Source: Crocinitomicaceae bacterium | GTDB taxonomy: Bacteria > Bacteroidota > Bacteroidia > Flavobacteriales_D > Crocinitomicaceae | Reading direction: 5' to 3' | Assembly: GCA_014762645.1 (NCBI GenBank) | Contig: JABURP010000099.1 | Coordinates: forward strand, 1 to 64,000 | Length of the DNA: 64,000 bases | Part shown: piece after piece, positions 16,669 through 24,479 of the stretch | Position numbering within the stretch: position 1 is the first letter of the stretch | Layout of the letters: the number at the start of each line of letters is the position of its first letter | Notes under the pieces: generated by a model | What the model was told of the DNA's origin: nothing | The model's database searches: none | The model's input: only the letters and a program-made list of their open reading frames with translations | Program-made: the position numbers and the translations under genes

Positions 16669-16963
16669 AGCACCAGTTTTTTGATGATATAGCCACAAAT
16701 GTAGTGTATTAAACTTTAATCTCAAACGATTTAGGAGAATATAGAAGTTGTCTTGTGTGCAAAAAACATCTATTTTAATTGACTGATTATCAGAACTAAT
16801 CAGTTTTAGGTATGGATATAAATTTTCTTGAAAAGATGTTAATAAAAAAATTAATCTCAAACGATTTAGGTGTAATTCAACTGAAAATTGGTGAATTATC
16901 GGTTTTTCTGGGTCAATTCAAGCATTTTGATTCGATTTCGTTTTGACTAGCTAAGCCTGTTCG
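16669..16963 (-). promoter_or_regulatory. Lectin-gene promoter region with a duplicated -33 box
   Basis: This 295-base gene-free stretch lies before the lectin gene. On the minus strand TTTG (16723-16726) and TACATTTG (16696-16703) form a good -33/-7 pair with a 19-base spacer, about 28 bases before the ATG. The 20-base sequence around the -33 box, TTAATCTCAAACGATTTAGG on the plus strand, is repeated exactly at 16851-16870. The second copy has no matching -7 box. Nothing else is seen here. Confidence 0.7.
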
Positions 16964-18319
16964 TCAAAACTTCACCCCAATGATGCAAACGTCATCAACT
17001 TGCTCTAAATCACCTTTCCATCTTTCAAATTCTTCACGAATTCTGGCTGAATGTTCTGAGATCTCTATTTCCTCAAGACTTTGAAGAAAACGTTTAAATG
17101 GTTTGTATTTGTATTTTTTGCCTTTTTCACCTCCAAACTGATCGGCAAAACCATCTGTGAAAAGGTATACAATATCATTTTGTTGAAGCTCAATCCTAGT
17201 TGTGGTAAAAGGTGACGGTGAATCATAATAACCAATGGGTTCTTTGTCGGGCTTAACCTCATTGAGTTCTCCATTCCGTAGCAGATACATCCCATTGTTT
17301 GCCCCGGAAAAATTCAATTGATTATTCTCTCTGTCAAAGGAGCATAAGCCAATATCCATGCCGTCTTTTACTTTTTGATCTGACCGGTCAAAAGTTTGAA
17401 TTACCAGTTCTCTGGTTTTGTCCAGGATTTGTCCTGGATCGGTTAAATTGTATTCATGCAGCGCCTGGTTCAGAGCATTGTGGCAAACTACAGATACCAT
17501 TGCTCCCGGAACACCATGCCCTGTACAATCAGCAGCAGCAAAGAACACTTTACTTCCTTTATGTTCGATCCAGTAAAAATCACCTGCAACTATGTCTTTT
17601 GGTTGATATAAAACAAATGAATGAGGAAGATACTTTTCCTGAAAAGCCTTTGGCGGAAGTATGGCTTCCTGGATTCGTTTGGCATATTCAATGCTCTGCT
17701 TTACTTCTTCGTTCTTCTCTTCTATAATTTCATTTTTCTGTTCTATCTCCTTTTGGTAGCCAAAAATTTCATTCTTAAATAGTTTGAGAAGGAAATAAGT
17801 GAAAGTAAAGATCATGACAATGTTCAAGGTCTTATATATGACCAACTGATCCGGTGCTATGTAAGCGATAGGAACCACATATTGTTGCGCAACTTCTATC
17901 ACAAAAAACATGACGAAATTGAACAAGAACAACAGGATATAAATCCACTTTTTTCTAAAAAGTATCAAAGGAATGATAGAACTGCAAAATATATAATACT
18001 TGTCGTTACCCGCTTCACCTGCTGCGAACACAGAGAACATGGTAACAATCAACACTGGCATGATGGTGAAGTATATTTTAGCAAATAGGTAATTGAAGAA
18101 CTTGATATTGAAAAAATGAAGAATACAGAGTATAAAAGCTATTGCCAACAGTACTAGATCCTCATAAACGCCAAATGCCGTGACAAAACAAGCAAACATC
18201 AACATGGATGCTGCCATAACAAAGGCCATTGCATTCATGAATCGAAGGTTGCGACTATCCCAGTTCAGGTTTTCGGAATCAATTCCGTGATTAATAATCT
18301 TACTGAACTTAACCATCAT
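16964..18319 (-). CDS. Membrane-anchored SpoIIE/PP2C-type phosphatase
   Basis: A 451-residue signalling protein. Residues about 28-185 hold six hydrophobic helices. A coiled coil (EIFGYQKEIEQKNEIIEEKNEEV) follows, and from about 215 comes a PP2C SpoIIE domain. The metal-binding aspartates are visible: VAGDFYWIEHKG, AADCTGHGVPGAMVS, VKDGMDIGLCSFD and YLFTDGFADQFGG. Such proteins dephosphorylate serine/threonine-phosphorylated anti-sigma antagonists; the linker resembles HAMP-like signal transfer from the membrane part. Its partner is not nearby. Confidence 0.85.
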   Translation of the reverse strand: MMVKFSKIINHGIDSENLNWDSRNLRFMNAMAFVMAASMLMFACFVTAFGVYEDLVLLAIAFILCILHFFNIKFFNYLFAKIYFTIMPVLIVTMFSVFAAGEAGNDKYYIFCSSIIPLILFRKKWIYILLFLFNFVMFFVIEVAQQYVVPIAYIAPDQLVIYKTLNIVMIFTFTYFLLKLFKNEIFGYQKEIEQKNEIIEEKNEEVKQSIEYAKRIQEAILPPKAFQEKYLPHSFVLYQPKDIVAGDFYWIEHKGSKVFFAAADCTGHGVPGAMVSVVCHNALNQALHEYNLTDPGQILDKTRELVIQTFDRSDQKVKDGMDIGLCSFDRENNQLNFSGANNGMYLLRNGELNEVKPDKEPIGYYDSPSPFTTTRIELQQNDIVYLFTDGFADQFGGEKGKKYKYKPFKRFLQSLEEIEISEHSARIREEFERWKGDLEQVDDVCIIGVKF

Positions 18320-18426
18320 TGTATTTCCCAGGGGTTTTTCTTGTCAATTCTTTGCTACACAGGTCTACCGTAGTCAAAAAGGCATGTTGTTTCTCGCTCG
18401 GCCTAACTTATGGCTATATATGTTTA

Positions 18427-19014
18427 TTAGCGATACTTATCGTGTAATCCTTTTCCTTCAAGTATCATTGGGATGGCTTTTTCCAAACGGTTGAGTCGTG
18501 TTTTTTCCTGTTTGGCAGACCCAATATGTTCTGAATATTCTTTTTGCTTTCCCGGTGTAAGATCATTGAATTTTGACTGTAAAGTTTTGTCTTTAGCCAA
18601 TGCTTTTTTCAATTCATCCGGCATTTCAACTTTTTTTGATTGTGGCTTCATTTCCTTACCGGCTTTCTGATTCGAAATAGCCTCCTGTACGTAAGATTTG
18701 ATCAACTTAGGATCCATGTCTTCCACAGATTCAAACCGCCATTGCCTTAACGCTTTTGTTGTGCCTTCCTGTGCATTTATGAGAACATTTTTTGGGTCTT
18801 TCAAAAACACACCCTGATAAAACCATAATCCAACATACGATTTGAATGCTCCGATTCCAACAACATTTTTTCCATTAACCGTATATGTTGGTGCTCCCCA
18901 CTTTATCGTTTCTTCCAATTCACATTCTTTTAAAATATCCCGCAGAGTGATCAGTTCTTCTCGTCGGTCCGCATGTGATTCTATGTAGTCCTGTACGGTT
19001 TTCGTTCCTTTCAT
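18427..19014 (-). CDS. DUF1801 / YdeI-OmpD-associated family protein
   Basis: A 195-residue cytoplasmic protein. The first half (VQDYIESHADRREELITLRDIL, ETIKWGAPTYTVNGKNVVGIGAFKSYVGLWFYQG) is the DUF1801 YdhG-like fold, related to frataxin-like iron chaperones. The second half (MPDELKKALAKDKTLQSKFNDLTPGKQKEYSEHIGSAKQEKTRLNRLEKAI) is the YdeI/OmpD-associated C-terminal domain. The two are usually joined in this order. Function unknown. It lies two bases upstream of, and co-directional with, the duplicated-domain protein's stop, so the two may be co-transcribed. Confidence 0.8.
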   Translation of the reverse strand: MKGTKTVQDYIESHADRREELITLRDILKECELEETIKWGAPTYTVNGKNVVGIGAFKSYVGLWFYQGVFLKDPKNVLINAQEGTTKALRQWRFESVEDMDPKLIKSYVQEAISNQKAGKEMKPQSKKVEMPDELKKALAKDKTLQSKFNDLTPGKQKEYSEHIGSAKQEKTRLNRLEKAIPMILEGKGLHDKYR

Positions 19015-19015
19015 A

Positions 19016-20053
19016 TTACTTCAGTGCAATTTGTATTTTAAATGTTCCGGTGGTAAGCCCTTCAGCCCCGGCTACACCAATTACAACCCGGTAAGGGTTA
19101 TTTATCGCATTTAAGGATACTGTCCTTGTGTGATCCTGAGTCTTTCCACGCTTTGGATAATCCCACTTATGTTCAGCTTCACAGCTCACACAAGATGACA
19201 ACTCAGGTGGGTATTTATCACTGGTGGTTCCATCCTGATAGGCATAAAGACTCATGTTATGCTTTTTATTATCCGGAATTAAGGTTATTTCCATTTCTGA
19301 TCTCGGTGGAATTTCTGTGACAAAAAAGATATGATTACCTGTAAACTTCGAATTTTGAGTGGCGGGAAAACAAGCAACACTGCTATTTGCCGCCCAACTG
19401 AGATCATGAATTTTGCAACCATCCGCCAAATCTCCTTTGAATGCCACAACCTTTCCTTTTTCTACTTCAGCTGAGTAGATTTTTAAAGGTTTTTGCTCTT
19501 CCGTATTCTCAATTTTTGACTTTAAATCAATCTCAAGTGTATATCCTCCTTTTACCAAATCATCTGCTCCTGCTACACCAATGAAAATATTGTATCCGTT
19601 TTTAATAGAATTAAAACCAATAGATCTTGTATGGTCCTGGGTTTTACCTCTTTTTGGATAATCCCATTTATAATCTGCCTCACAGGTCACACATGATGCA
19701 AGGTCAGGTGGAACAGAATAATTGGTTGTACCGACCTGATAACCATATAAACTAAAATTTGCTTTTTTATCATGAGGTATCAGTGTTACTACAACTTCCG
19801 AATATGCGGGTATTTTAAACATGTGAAAAACATGATTGCCCCTGAATTTTGAATTTTGAGTGCCCGGAAAACACGCTACACTACTATTTGCAGCCCAACT
19901 GAGGTCTTCTATTTTCTGACCATCCTCTAACTTGCCATCAACGCGAGTTACTTTATTGGGTTCAGCCTTTATTTTTTTAACGTGTTCAGGGAGTTGCGCT
20001 ATGACAGCCGAAAATGTGAATACAGATGCGAAGAGTGTTGTTAGTAATTTCAT
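19016..20053 (-). CDS. Secreted protein with two copies of a ~150-residue domain
   Basis: A 345-residue secreted protein (signal MKLLTTLFASVFTFSAVIAQ). The rest is an internal tandem duplication: DLSWAANSSVACFPGTQNS and DLSWAANSSVACFPATQNS head the copies, each followed by SCV(T/S)CEA(D/E)(Y/H)KWDYPKRGKTQDHTR and IFIGVAGADDL or VVIGVAGAEGL. The cysteines repeat at the same spacing and could be disulfides. The fold may be a PPC-like beta-sandwich, often found at the C-terminus of secreted peptidases, but no enzyme is attached here. Function unknown. Confidence 0.65.
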   Translation of the reverse strand: MKLLTTLFASVFTFSAVIAQLPEHVKKIKAEPNKVTRVDGKLEDGQKIEDLSWAANSSVACFPGTQNSKFRGNHVFHMFKIPAYSEVVVTLIPHDKKANFSLYGYQVGTTNYSVPPDLASCVTCEADYKWDYPKRGKTQDHTRSIGFNSIKNGYNIFIGVAGADDLVKGGYTLEIDLKSKIENTEEQKPLKIYSAEVEKGKVVAFKGDLADGCKIHDLSWAANSSVACFPATQNSKFTGNHIFFVTEIPPRSEMEITLIPDNKKHNMSLYAYQDGTTSDKYPPELSSCVSCEAEHKWDYPKRGKTQDHTRTVSLNAINNPYRVVIGVAGAEGLTTGTFKIQIALK

Positions 20054-20143
20054 ACGGTTATTATTTTCTGAAATTAAATGTAATGAAAATAGAAAGAAGT
20101 AGAATGGATAAATTATAAAGTTGGCACCTAGCGCTTTATAAAT

Positions 20144-20869
20144 TTATGCAGGTAGAAGGTCGCAGTACCAATAGCCAATTTTATCATTTGTATTGACGTG
20201 TATATCATCCTTAGTTTTTGGTTTTGGATATTCTCTATAGATTTTTTCACCAATACTAAAACTAATGGGATGTTTAAAAATCGGACCATCATAACAAAAT
20301 GTATGAAACTCTCCATTCTCGCCACAGGGGTCAACATTTTTTGGCAAATTGTCGATAATTTCGTGTGTGAGTGTCTGGCCTACAAAATCTTCATCCAGGT
20401 ATGTGGAATTAGCTGATACCACGACAGCTTTAAACCCCAAATCAATGAAATCATGGATCAGTTTTGAGGTATCTGCTTGCCAAAGTGGGTATACTGTTTC
20501 TATGCCAAGGGGCTGTAATTGTTGATCTCTGTAATTTTTAAGGTCTTCCAGAAAGATATCACCGAATACGGCATGTGTATAATTTTTGGCTATAAGATTC
20601 TTAACCGTTTTAGTCATTGTTTCTTTGTATTCCTCCATTGTAGGGGATTCCGGGAGTTCTATCGTTTTCAAAACGATTTCTAAAGAAGATGCTTGTGCTT
20701 CAAGTAGTGATCTTCTTAAGCCATGCATAGAAACTCTGTTAAAATGACTGTTGACGGAGGTAAGCAGAAGTTCAATGGAATACTTTGGGTCCTGTTGCAG
20801 TTTATAGAGTGCAAAAGCCGAGTCTTTTCCTGTGCTCCAATTAAAGTATGTTTTGTATGGTTTACTCAT
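20144..20869 (-). CDS. Dph6-like ATP-pyrophosphatase (diphthine-ammonia ligase family)
   Basis: A 241-residue PP-loop enzyme: YFNWSTGKDSAFALYKLQ carries the SGGxDS-like ATP site as STGKDSA, followed by VFGDIFLEDLKNYRDQQL and the family signature CGENGEFHTFCYDGPIF. Eukaryotic and archaeal Dph6 amidates diphthine on elongation factor 2. Bacteria lack diphthamide, so the bacterial substrate is unknown. The gene overlaps the upstream small membrane-protein gene by eight bases and is the end of a chain of overlapping genes running from 24173. Confidence 0.85.
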   Translation of the reverse strand: MSKPYKTYFNWSTGKDSAFALYKLQQDPKYSIELLLTSVNSHFNRVSMHGLRRSLLEAQASSLEIVLKTIELPESPTMEEYKETMTKTVKNLIAKNYTHAVFGDIFLEDLKNYRDQQLQPLGIETVYPLWQADTSKLIHDFIDLGFKAVVVSANSTYLDEDFVGQTLTHEIIDNLPKNVDPCGENGEFHTFCYDGPIFKHPISFSIGEKIYREYPKPKTKDDIHVNTNDKIGYWYCDLLPA

Positions 20870-21131
20870 TTTCTTTCTTCTTTCTATTGCTGATCCATCT
20901 CATTAGGAAAATATAGATAAACAAAACAGGAATTAGTGAAAAAGCCAACAGGGTTGACAAGAAAATGTCATGGATTACTTGCATTAACAAAGCAAAATAA
21001 ACTAAAAAAAGACCAAAGAAGCCTAGAAAGGTTAAGTACTTCCCGTTTTTAATTACATCAAGTACCAGACCTATAAGTGGTGCAAGCAATAACACGCCAC
21101 CAATCAATCCTAATATGAATGAAATTATCAT
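20862..21131 (-). CDS. Small membrane protein
   Basis: An 89-residue protein with three hydrophobic segments (FILGLIGGVLLLAPLIGLVLDV, YLTFLGFFGLFLVYFALLMQ, LLAFSLIPVLFIYIFLMRW) and a basic tail (SNRKKKENE). The family is not recognised. It sits directly between the M42 peptidase (stop touching its start) and the Dph6-like gene, which it overlaps. The link is operonic only. Confidence 0.6.
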   Translation of the reverse strand: MIISFILGLIGGVLLLAPLIGLVLDVIKNGKYLTFLGFFGLFLVYFALLMQVIHDIFLSTLLAFSLIPVLFIYIFLMRWISNRKKKENE

Positions 21132-22064
21132 TTATAGTTCCTTCATTAAAGCTTCGTAAAGTTCTACCATTGCTTTGATATCTTTTTTATTCACTTTCTC
21201 GTTTGGGGAATGTACATGTTTTTCCGGAGCACCAATAAAGCACCAGTCAATGGGTTGATCGGTCATTTGAAGCATGGTTCCGTCTGATCCACCTGCACTC
21301 TCTACTTCAATTTGGTAAGGTATTCCGGTGAGATTAGCAATGTGTAAAATCCTATCTACAAATTTTCTGCGGGGTATACCTTTGTCATGCAAGGATATTG
21401 CTACACCTTCTCCTTCTAAAATTCCTTCGGTAACCCAAGTTATGTCTGAGATCAATGCTTGATTCACATCCCATTCGTTCATCAGATACTTTCCTAAAAA
21501 GCCAACTGAGCCTCCACCATGTTCTTCGTAGGTTGAAAAAACAATAGCACCATTTTCAAGTGTTTCAGCCACTTTTAGTGCTACCCAGGCACCAAGGCGG
21601 TTATCCATGTAGGGAGATTGGACGTATTCATCCGTTTCTCTGTAGTTCGGTTTGAAAGTGAGATTCGTTCCGCGATCAACCGGACGGTCCGAAACTAGTT
21701 TAAGAATCTTACTGCCATCTTCGTGGTCAATCACCATCATTTCCGTATCAATCTCTCCTTTACTATCTGTGCCAACCAGCTCGGTACCATCAATATTTCT
21801 TGGCCCACCAATCGGAACTAACTCGTTGTCGTAACCAACCATATATCCAATGGAATCCATGTGGGAAAAAATAGCGGTAGTAGGCTTGCCGAAAATTAGG
21901 ATCATTGCATCCTGAAACCCTTTCCCTTCAATAATCTTAGGTTTTACTTTCCAGTTATCCTGATTCTTTTTGACATAATCCAGTATATATTCCTTGATTG
22001 GGCCTTCATTTCCTGAAGCACTTCTAACGGCAACCAGGTCTTCTAATCCTTTTAAATCTATCAT
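21132..22064 (-). CDS. M42/M28-type zinc aminopeptidase
   Basis: A 310-residue metallopeptidase. Metal and catalytic residues are seen in TTAIFSHMDSIGY (His, Asp), SPYMDNRLGAWVAL (bridging Asp), VFSTYEEHGGGS (Glu-Glu) and APEKHVHSPNEKV (His). These fit M42 glutamyl aminopeptidases (PepA/tetrahedral TET type), cytosolic enzymes that trim peptides, and the length is close to the usual 320-360. It begins within the stop of the YigZ gene (ATGA overlap), so the two are translationally coupled. Confidence 0.85.
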   Translation of the reverse strand: MIDLKGLEDLVAVRSASGNEGPIKEYILDYVKKNQDNWKVKPKIIEGKGFQDAMILIFGKPTTAIFSHMDSIGYMVGYDNELVPIGGPRNIDGTELVGTDSKGEIDTEMMVIDHEDGSKILKLVSDRPVDRGTNLTFKPNYRETDEYVQSPYMDNRLGAWVALKVAETLENGAIVFSTYEEHGGGSVGFLGKYLMNEWDVNQALISDITWVTEGILEGEGVAISLHDKGIPRRKFVDRILHIANLTGIPYQIEVESAGGSDGTMLQMTDQPIDWCFIGAPEKHVHSPNEKVNKKDIKAMVELYEALMKEL

Positions 22065-22675
22065 GTATTTATTTCAATCGTGTAATAAGGTGAGTGCGCA
22101 AAAATATTGATTATCTCTTTTGCTTTTGCTTTTTGCATGGACACCTTTACCAGATGTTTTTGTCCTTCAAACCCATGTTCATGTATTTCAACGCCATATT
22201 TATTGAGAGTAGACATTAAATTTCCGGTATGGGCGGGATCAAAAATAATTGCAGCTTTTACCACCTCATGTCGGTTTACAATCTTTGCCTTGTCCAGGGC
22301 AACTTTAGCCGCTGTTTTATATGCTGTAATCAAACCACCAACGCCCAGCTTGGTCCCACCATAGTATCTGACAACAGCTACCATAGTATTGGTGAGGTCC
22401 AGGGCCAGTATTTGACCGAAAATGGGTTTGCCTGCGGAGTTATTCGGCTCACCGTCGTCTGAAAAACGATCTTCGAATTGTTCTGTTCCAATGCGCCATG
22501 CAAAGCAGACATGTACCGCTTTAGGGTGAAGGTCACGCAATTCCTGAACTTTTTGCTTGGCTTCTTCTACGGAAGTAATAGTGTAAGCAAACGCCAGAAA
22601 TTTAGATCCTTTTTCCTTATAAAGACCTTCAGATGGTTTTGCTATGGATCTGTAAGCACCGATTATTGACTCCAT
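22061..22675 (-). CDS. IMPACT family protein (YigZ)
   Basis: A 204-residue protein with the UPF0029/IMPACT signature: FAWRIGTEQFEDRFSDDGEPNNSAGKP followed by VVRYYGGTKLGVGGLITAY, plus a C-terminal DUF1949 ferredoxin-like domain. YigZ-type proteins bind ribosome-associated factors in eukaryotes (IMPACT/GCN1); in bacteria the function is unsettled. The track start at 22687 lies inside the upstream gene; ATG 22675 (MESIIGAYRS) is preferred and still overlaps that gene by 13 bases. Confidence 0.87.
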   Translation of the reverse strand: MESIIGAYRSIAKPSEGLYKEKGSKFLAFAYTITSVEEAKQKVQELRDLHPKAVHVCFAWRIGTEQFEDRFSDDGEPNNSAGKPIFGQILALDLTNTMVAVVRYYGGTKLGVGGLITAYKTAAKVALDKAKIVNRHEVVKAAIIFDPAHTGNLMSTLNKYGVEIHEHGFEGQKHLVKVSMQKAKAKEIINIFAHSPYYTIEINT

Positions 22676-23760
22676 TTTTGCACCCATTCCTTCTCTTCCG
22701 GTGTAAGATCATCCATAGATGATTCGGTTTCAGGATTTGGGATGTACCAGTATTGACTTCTAAAGTACTCATTGAGTTCTTTGGTTTTAAAAATGTAACC
22801 ACGTCTTGCAAAAGGTAGGTTTCTAAGTACTTTTTTTGACATGGCATCAACCGGTTCTGGAATCATATTTTGAGCGGTTATTGCAAATGGTAAATCATGT
22901 TCTTTATAGTTAAATTCACTGGCATCCTGAAGATGACGCCATGCAATCAATTGCAATTCTCCTTTGGGTTGAAAATTCTTTTTACTAAAGACAATGGCTC
23001 CATCTGTTATGGCAAATTGTGCTACCGGATCTTCCACATCTCCATAACCAAACTCTTTGTTAACCGCTTTACCCAAACCAGTTATCAGCCATTCGGATGC
23101 ATGATCAAAAAACGTTCTGTTAATTCTGAACTCCTCAAATACGCCCATATCTATTTTAAGGGTGAAGTCATCAATCTGCTCGTTGGCCCAGCGATTAGCG
23201 GCAGTAAGAACATAATCAAATTCGTAACGAGTCATAACAGAAGATGACAGGTCAAAATTGTAGGTATGTTTTACAATGTTTACGCCGGGTTTAAATTTTG
23301 CCTGGAAGTGATAAACGTAGTAAAACGAAACATAATTCGGATGCTCGTCATAGTTGAGACTTTCAGGTTTGACGGGTTTGAAGCGATCATTTTCATAATA
23401 AATTTCCTCATCTACCATAGCCACATCAAAAGGGATGCTGAGTCCATTCATCTCAACACTGAATTCTCTTATATAAGGGTGTCTGCCATTTTTAGGAGAT
23501 GCATTGACGTCACCATCAGGCGAGGTGGCTTCAAATCCAACCAGTACTTCTTTGGTGTTGCCTGGGTTGAAAAATTCATAGTATACTGAAATGTCTAGTG
23601 TATTGTCACTTTTTCGAGTGATTTTGAGAATCTCTTTCTGGACGGATATGTCAGCATCAACTATCGGAATAAGTTGGTTTCCTTTCGCGAAAAATGCTCC
23701 GTCATTAGCGAACAACTGTATCGAAGCTAGTAAAGAAAATGAGAAGGTTAAAAATTTCAT
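22663..23760 (-). CDS. Secreted DUF4424-type protein with YARHG domain
   Basis: A 365-residue secreted protein (MKFLTFSFSLLASIQLFANDG). Residues about 20-270 read as a DUF4424-like beta-rich domain (GAFFAKGNQLIPI, DISVYYEFFNPGNTKEVLVGFEA). The C-terminus, LRNLPFARRGYIFKTKELNEYF then DLTPEEKEWVQKW, is a YARHG domain, an extracellular module of Bacteroidota and Firmicutes with unknown ligand. It follows the beta-flower protein (one-base overlap) and precedes YigZ with 13 bases of overlap. Confidence 0.75.
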   Translation of the reverse strand: MKFLTFSFSLLASIQLFANDGAFFAKGNQLIPIVDADISVQKEILKITRKSDNTLDISVYYEFFNPGNTKEVLVGFEATSPDGDVNASPKNGRHPYIREFSVEMNGLSIPFDVAMVDEEIYYENDRFKPVKPESLNYDEHPNYVSFYYVYHFQAKFKPGVNIVKHTYNFDLSSSVMTRYEFDYVLTAANRWANEQIDDFTLKIDMGVFEEFRINRTFFDHASEWLITGLGKAVNKEFGYGDVEDPVAQFAITDGAIVFSKKNFQPKGELQLIAWRHLQDASEFNYKEHDLPFAITAQNMIPEPVDAMSKKVLRNLPFARRGYIFKTKELNEYFRSQYWYIPNPETESSMDDLTPEEKEWVQKWSQ

Positions 23761-24173
23761 TACAGTTCATCTGTAAAAAAGAAGAAGAAAAATCCAGCGA
23801 CCCAATGTACTGGGACGGACTCGTCATAATAACCGATAGTAGAGTAGGAGCTATTTTGAACACGTCCGTCTTTTACATATCCTATTGTTGAATAGCTACT
23901 GTTTTGTACACGGCCATCATCATCAATGTAACCTATCGTTGAGTAGCTTGAATTTTGCACCCTACCATCATCATTGATATAACCGATTGTTGAATAACTT
24001 GAATTTTGTACCCTGCCATTATCGTTATAGTATCCAATTGTGGAATAACTATCATTTTGTACACGCCCGTCGGTGTTGATATAACCGATAGTAGAGTAGC
24101 TTGAGTTCTGGATGCGTTGAGAAATACCGGTAAAACTCAATAGTGCAATAATTAGCGTAAGGATAAACTTCAT
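23760..24173 (-). CDS. Secreted repeat protein of the five-fold beta-flower type
   Basis: A 137-residue secreted protein (MKFILTLIIALLSFTGISQR). The body is six near-identical units of about 18-19 residues, such as RVQNSSYSTIGYINDDG. Each holds two short beta-strands, as in the 'beta-flower' proteins known from Bacteroides structures. The DNA of the units has diverged at third positions while the protein is nearly constant, which suggests purifying selection. After the repeats the protein ends in an odd hydrophobic tail (VAGFFFFFFTDEL). Function unknown; first gene of the run leading to DUF4424 and YigZ. Confidence 0.75.
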   Translation of the reverse strand: MKFILTLIIALLSFTGISQRIQNSSYSTIGYINTDGRVQNDSYSTIGYYNDNGRVQNSSYSTIGYINDDGRVQNSSYSTIGYIDDDGRVQNSSYSTIGYVKDGRVQNSSYSTIGYYDESVPVHWVAGFFFFFFTDEL

Positions 24174-24479
24174 AACGTAAAATTTTGATAAATGTACTTA
24201 AAAATCACTCCCTTCATTTCAATCTTTGTTCACGATTTATCAAATTAGATGCCAGGATGATTGGCTTAAATTGTCGCACGCAATATATCAGTACACTTAA
24301 GGTAGAATACCTAAGTACGTTTGGAAATCAGGATAAAATGGTTATTTTTGAGAGTCTCTGAATGGGATAGGATGATTTCTCTCCATCATCCTCTTGCTTT
24401 TTGCTTCTGAGGATTAATGAGGAAAGGATGGGCACTCTCCGTGACGAGCCTGTTTTATTAATCAAAAATCTTTTTAATT
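24174..24479 (+). promoter_or_regulatory. rocD leader: promoter box and mutually exclusive hairpins
   Basis: The first half shows only AT-rich DNA. TACGTTTG (24316-24323) matches the -7 box, without a good -33. The predicted transcript then has about 150 bases before rocD. AGGATGAT/ATCATCCT (24369-24376 and 24385-24392) form an 8-pair hairpin. The overlapping ATCCTC (24388-24393) can instead pair with GAGGAT (24409-24414). A third GC-rich element, GGCACTCTCCGTGACGAGCC, lies at 24431-24450. Overlapping alternative stems are a hallmark of cis-regulatory RNA; no known riboswitch class is recognised. Confidence 0.5.

Noticed and set aside
23760-24173. Tandem repeats of the beta-flower gene considered as CRISPR or satellite DNA
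   Set aside because: The repeats are in frame, encode a signal-peptide protein and are conserved at protein level, so they are coding.
24431-24450. GGCACTCTCCGTGACGAGCC as a mini-ykkC guanidine riboswitch hairpin
   Set aside because: ACGA occurs, but the paired double-hairpin arrangement with ACGR loops is not present, so the class is not supported.
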